Below, piece after piece: positions 63,367-64,000 of a DNA stretch of 64,000 nt. Source of the stretch: Arundinibacter roseus (GTDB taxonomy: Bacteria > Bacteroidota > Bacteroidia > Cytophagales > Spirosomataceae); NCBI RefSeq assembly GCF_004348825.1, contig NZ_SMJU01000002.1, positions 434,001-498,000 of the forward strand, written 5' to 3'. Both the position numbers and the translations under genes were made by a program. The notes beneath the pieces are model-generated. The model saw only the letters and a program-made list of their open reading frames with translations, was not told the DNA's origin and ran no database searches. The first letter of the stretch is position 1. The number at the start of each line of letters is the position of its first letter.

Positions 63367-64000
63367 CTATCTGATTGCCTCGGTTGTTCTTAAATAGGCG
63401 ACAAGGTTTAGAATTTCGGTATCGCTCAACGACTCAAATAATCCGGTTGGCATCATGGACGCCGGTGTTACTTCCCGCGATTGAATATCGGTTTTATTTA
63501 GGATCACTGCTTCTTGACCTACTACCCGCAACGTAAGCTGCCGATCGGTCTCTTTGGCTACATTCCCAACGTGCGTACGTCCATCGCGGGTGGTTACGAC
63601 CACCATTTTATAATCATCCTGAATTTCTCCACCAGGATCCAGGATATTGCTTAACAAATAGTCTACATTCGTTCGGTTGGAGCCCGTTATGTCGGGACCA
63701 AGTGTGCCTCCTTCTCCATACATTTTGTGACAGGGTCCGCAGGTATTCTGAAAAATCTGTTTTCCCTGTCTTGGATTGGCGGTCGAAAGGTTTTTTTCGG
63801 TTAGGAGTTTTTTGTATGAAATGTAGGCTGTTTGGTTAAATGCAACGTGGTCAATTGGGCCCCAAACCTCCACAAAGCCACTGCCAACTACCCGGCGCAG
63901 CTGATTTGCGACGTAGGGCGGTACATCTTTTTTTGCAATCGTTTTTCCGGCAAGTGCTTTTGTCAGTAACCATCCGTAGGCAGGTCGTGACGCCAACGTT
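63367..64000 (-). CDS. c-type cytochrome domain protein, truncated at window edge
   Basis: The frame is open to the right edge, so the true N-terminus is outside; the TTG at 63996 is not a real start. The visible 209 or so residues contain a monoheme c-type domain with CGPCH (in QIFQNTCGPCHKMYGEGG), then GPDITGSNRTNVDYLLSNILDP, which is the C-terminal cytochrome module of the large PVC-type membrane-bound heme-binding dehydrogenase-like proteins. The end MMPTGLFESLSDTEILNLVAYLR is typical. Role unknown; perhaps part of a periplasmic sugar-oxidation enzyme. Confidence 0.82.
   Translation of the reverse strand, partial: TLASRPAYGWLLTKALAGKTIAKKDVPPYVANQLRRVVGSGFVEVWGPIDHVAFNQTAYISYKKLLTEKNLSTANPRQGKQIFQNTCGPCHKMYGEGGTLGPDITGSNRTNVDYLLSNILDPGGEIQDDYKMVVVTTRDGRTHVGNVAKETDRQLTLRVVGQEAVILNKTDIQSREVTPASMMPTGLFESLSDTEILNLVAYLRTTEAIR

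Noticed and set aside
1-64000. CRISPR array, IS element, prophage, integron or tRNA genes
   Set aside because: No direct repeat series, transposase or integrase frame, att-like duplication or tRNA-shaped sequence was seen on either strand.

Overview
The window looks like chromosome from a Bacteroidota bacterium, most likely of the order Cytophagales (Spirosoma/Runella/Dyadobacter type; the family is inferred). Supporting signs are a type IX secretion sorting-domain protein, a PorD-like and a PorE-like protein, a Bacteroidota-type RNA polymerase omega subunit, Rho with a long disordered insertion, a CBM9/DUF5916 outer membrane protein, and repeated TAnnTTTG promoter elements. Gene density is high and nearly every gene is housekeeping or cell envelope. 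I see no rRNA, tRNA, CRISPR array, insertion sequence, prophage or plasmid function.

Layout. 0-7 kb: a cut-off outer membrane protein, a BASS transporter, class II aldolase (fbaA), a CBS-domain membrane protein, then a minus-strand group of tsaD, a MOSC protein and a UbiA-like membrane protein. 7-16 kb: a very large TamB-like protein, two small envelope proteins and a double M16 peptidase. 16-25 kb: two transporters, two convergent L,D-transpeptidases, a DUF5916 outer membrane protein, a divergent peptide deformylase and an M20 peptidase. 25-31 kb: a VOC protein and a cytochrome c maturation operon (ccmB, ccmC, ccmD-like, ccmE, ccmF), divergent from feoAB. 33-41 kb: a 55-residue membrane protein, nnr, rplS, dapF, a rhodanese, a PorE-like OmpA protein and tilS. 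40-50 kb: a long plus-strand run with an LptA-like protein, a T9SS cargo, bamD, rpoZ, coaBC, porD, a small Sm-like protein, recN, a lipoprotein, SCO and a c-type cytochrome. 50-54 kb: a tight coaX / outer membrane protein / lptC operon and an MscS channel. 54-64 kb: rho, an OmpA protein followed by two paralogous membrane-anchored helix-hairpin-helix proteins, htpG, a lipoprotein, a DUF1905 protein, an SDR-like protein, a GNAT and the end of a c-type cytochrome.

How the genes fit together. Many serve outer membrane building (TamB, BamD, LptA-like, LptC, PorD, PorE-like), peptidoglycan (DapF, two L,D-transpeptidases), coenzyme A synthesis (CoaX, CoaBC) and respiration (Ccm operon, SCO, cytochromes, FeoAB). 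Genes are separated by compact bidirectional hairpin terminators, and several pairs share ATGA stop/start overlaps.

I do not see a clearly new biological system. The points most worth a second look are: a CxxxY-type CcmE in a ccm operon lacking ccmA, ccmG and ccmH; CoaBC with Asp and Ser at two positions that are catalytic Asn and Cys in the E. coli enzyme; an Sm/Hfq-like small protein before recN; the OmpA plus twin helix-hairpin-helix membrane proteins; and an unexplained intergenic stretch before the deformylase gene. All family assignments come from reading motifs; no database search was run.
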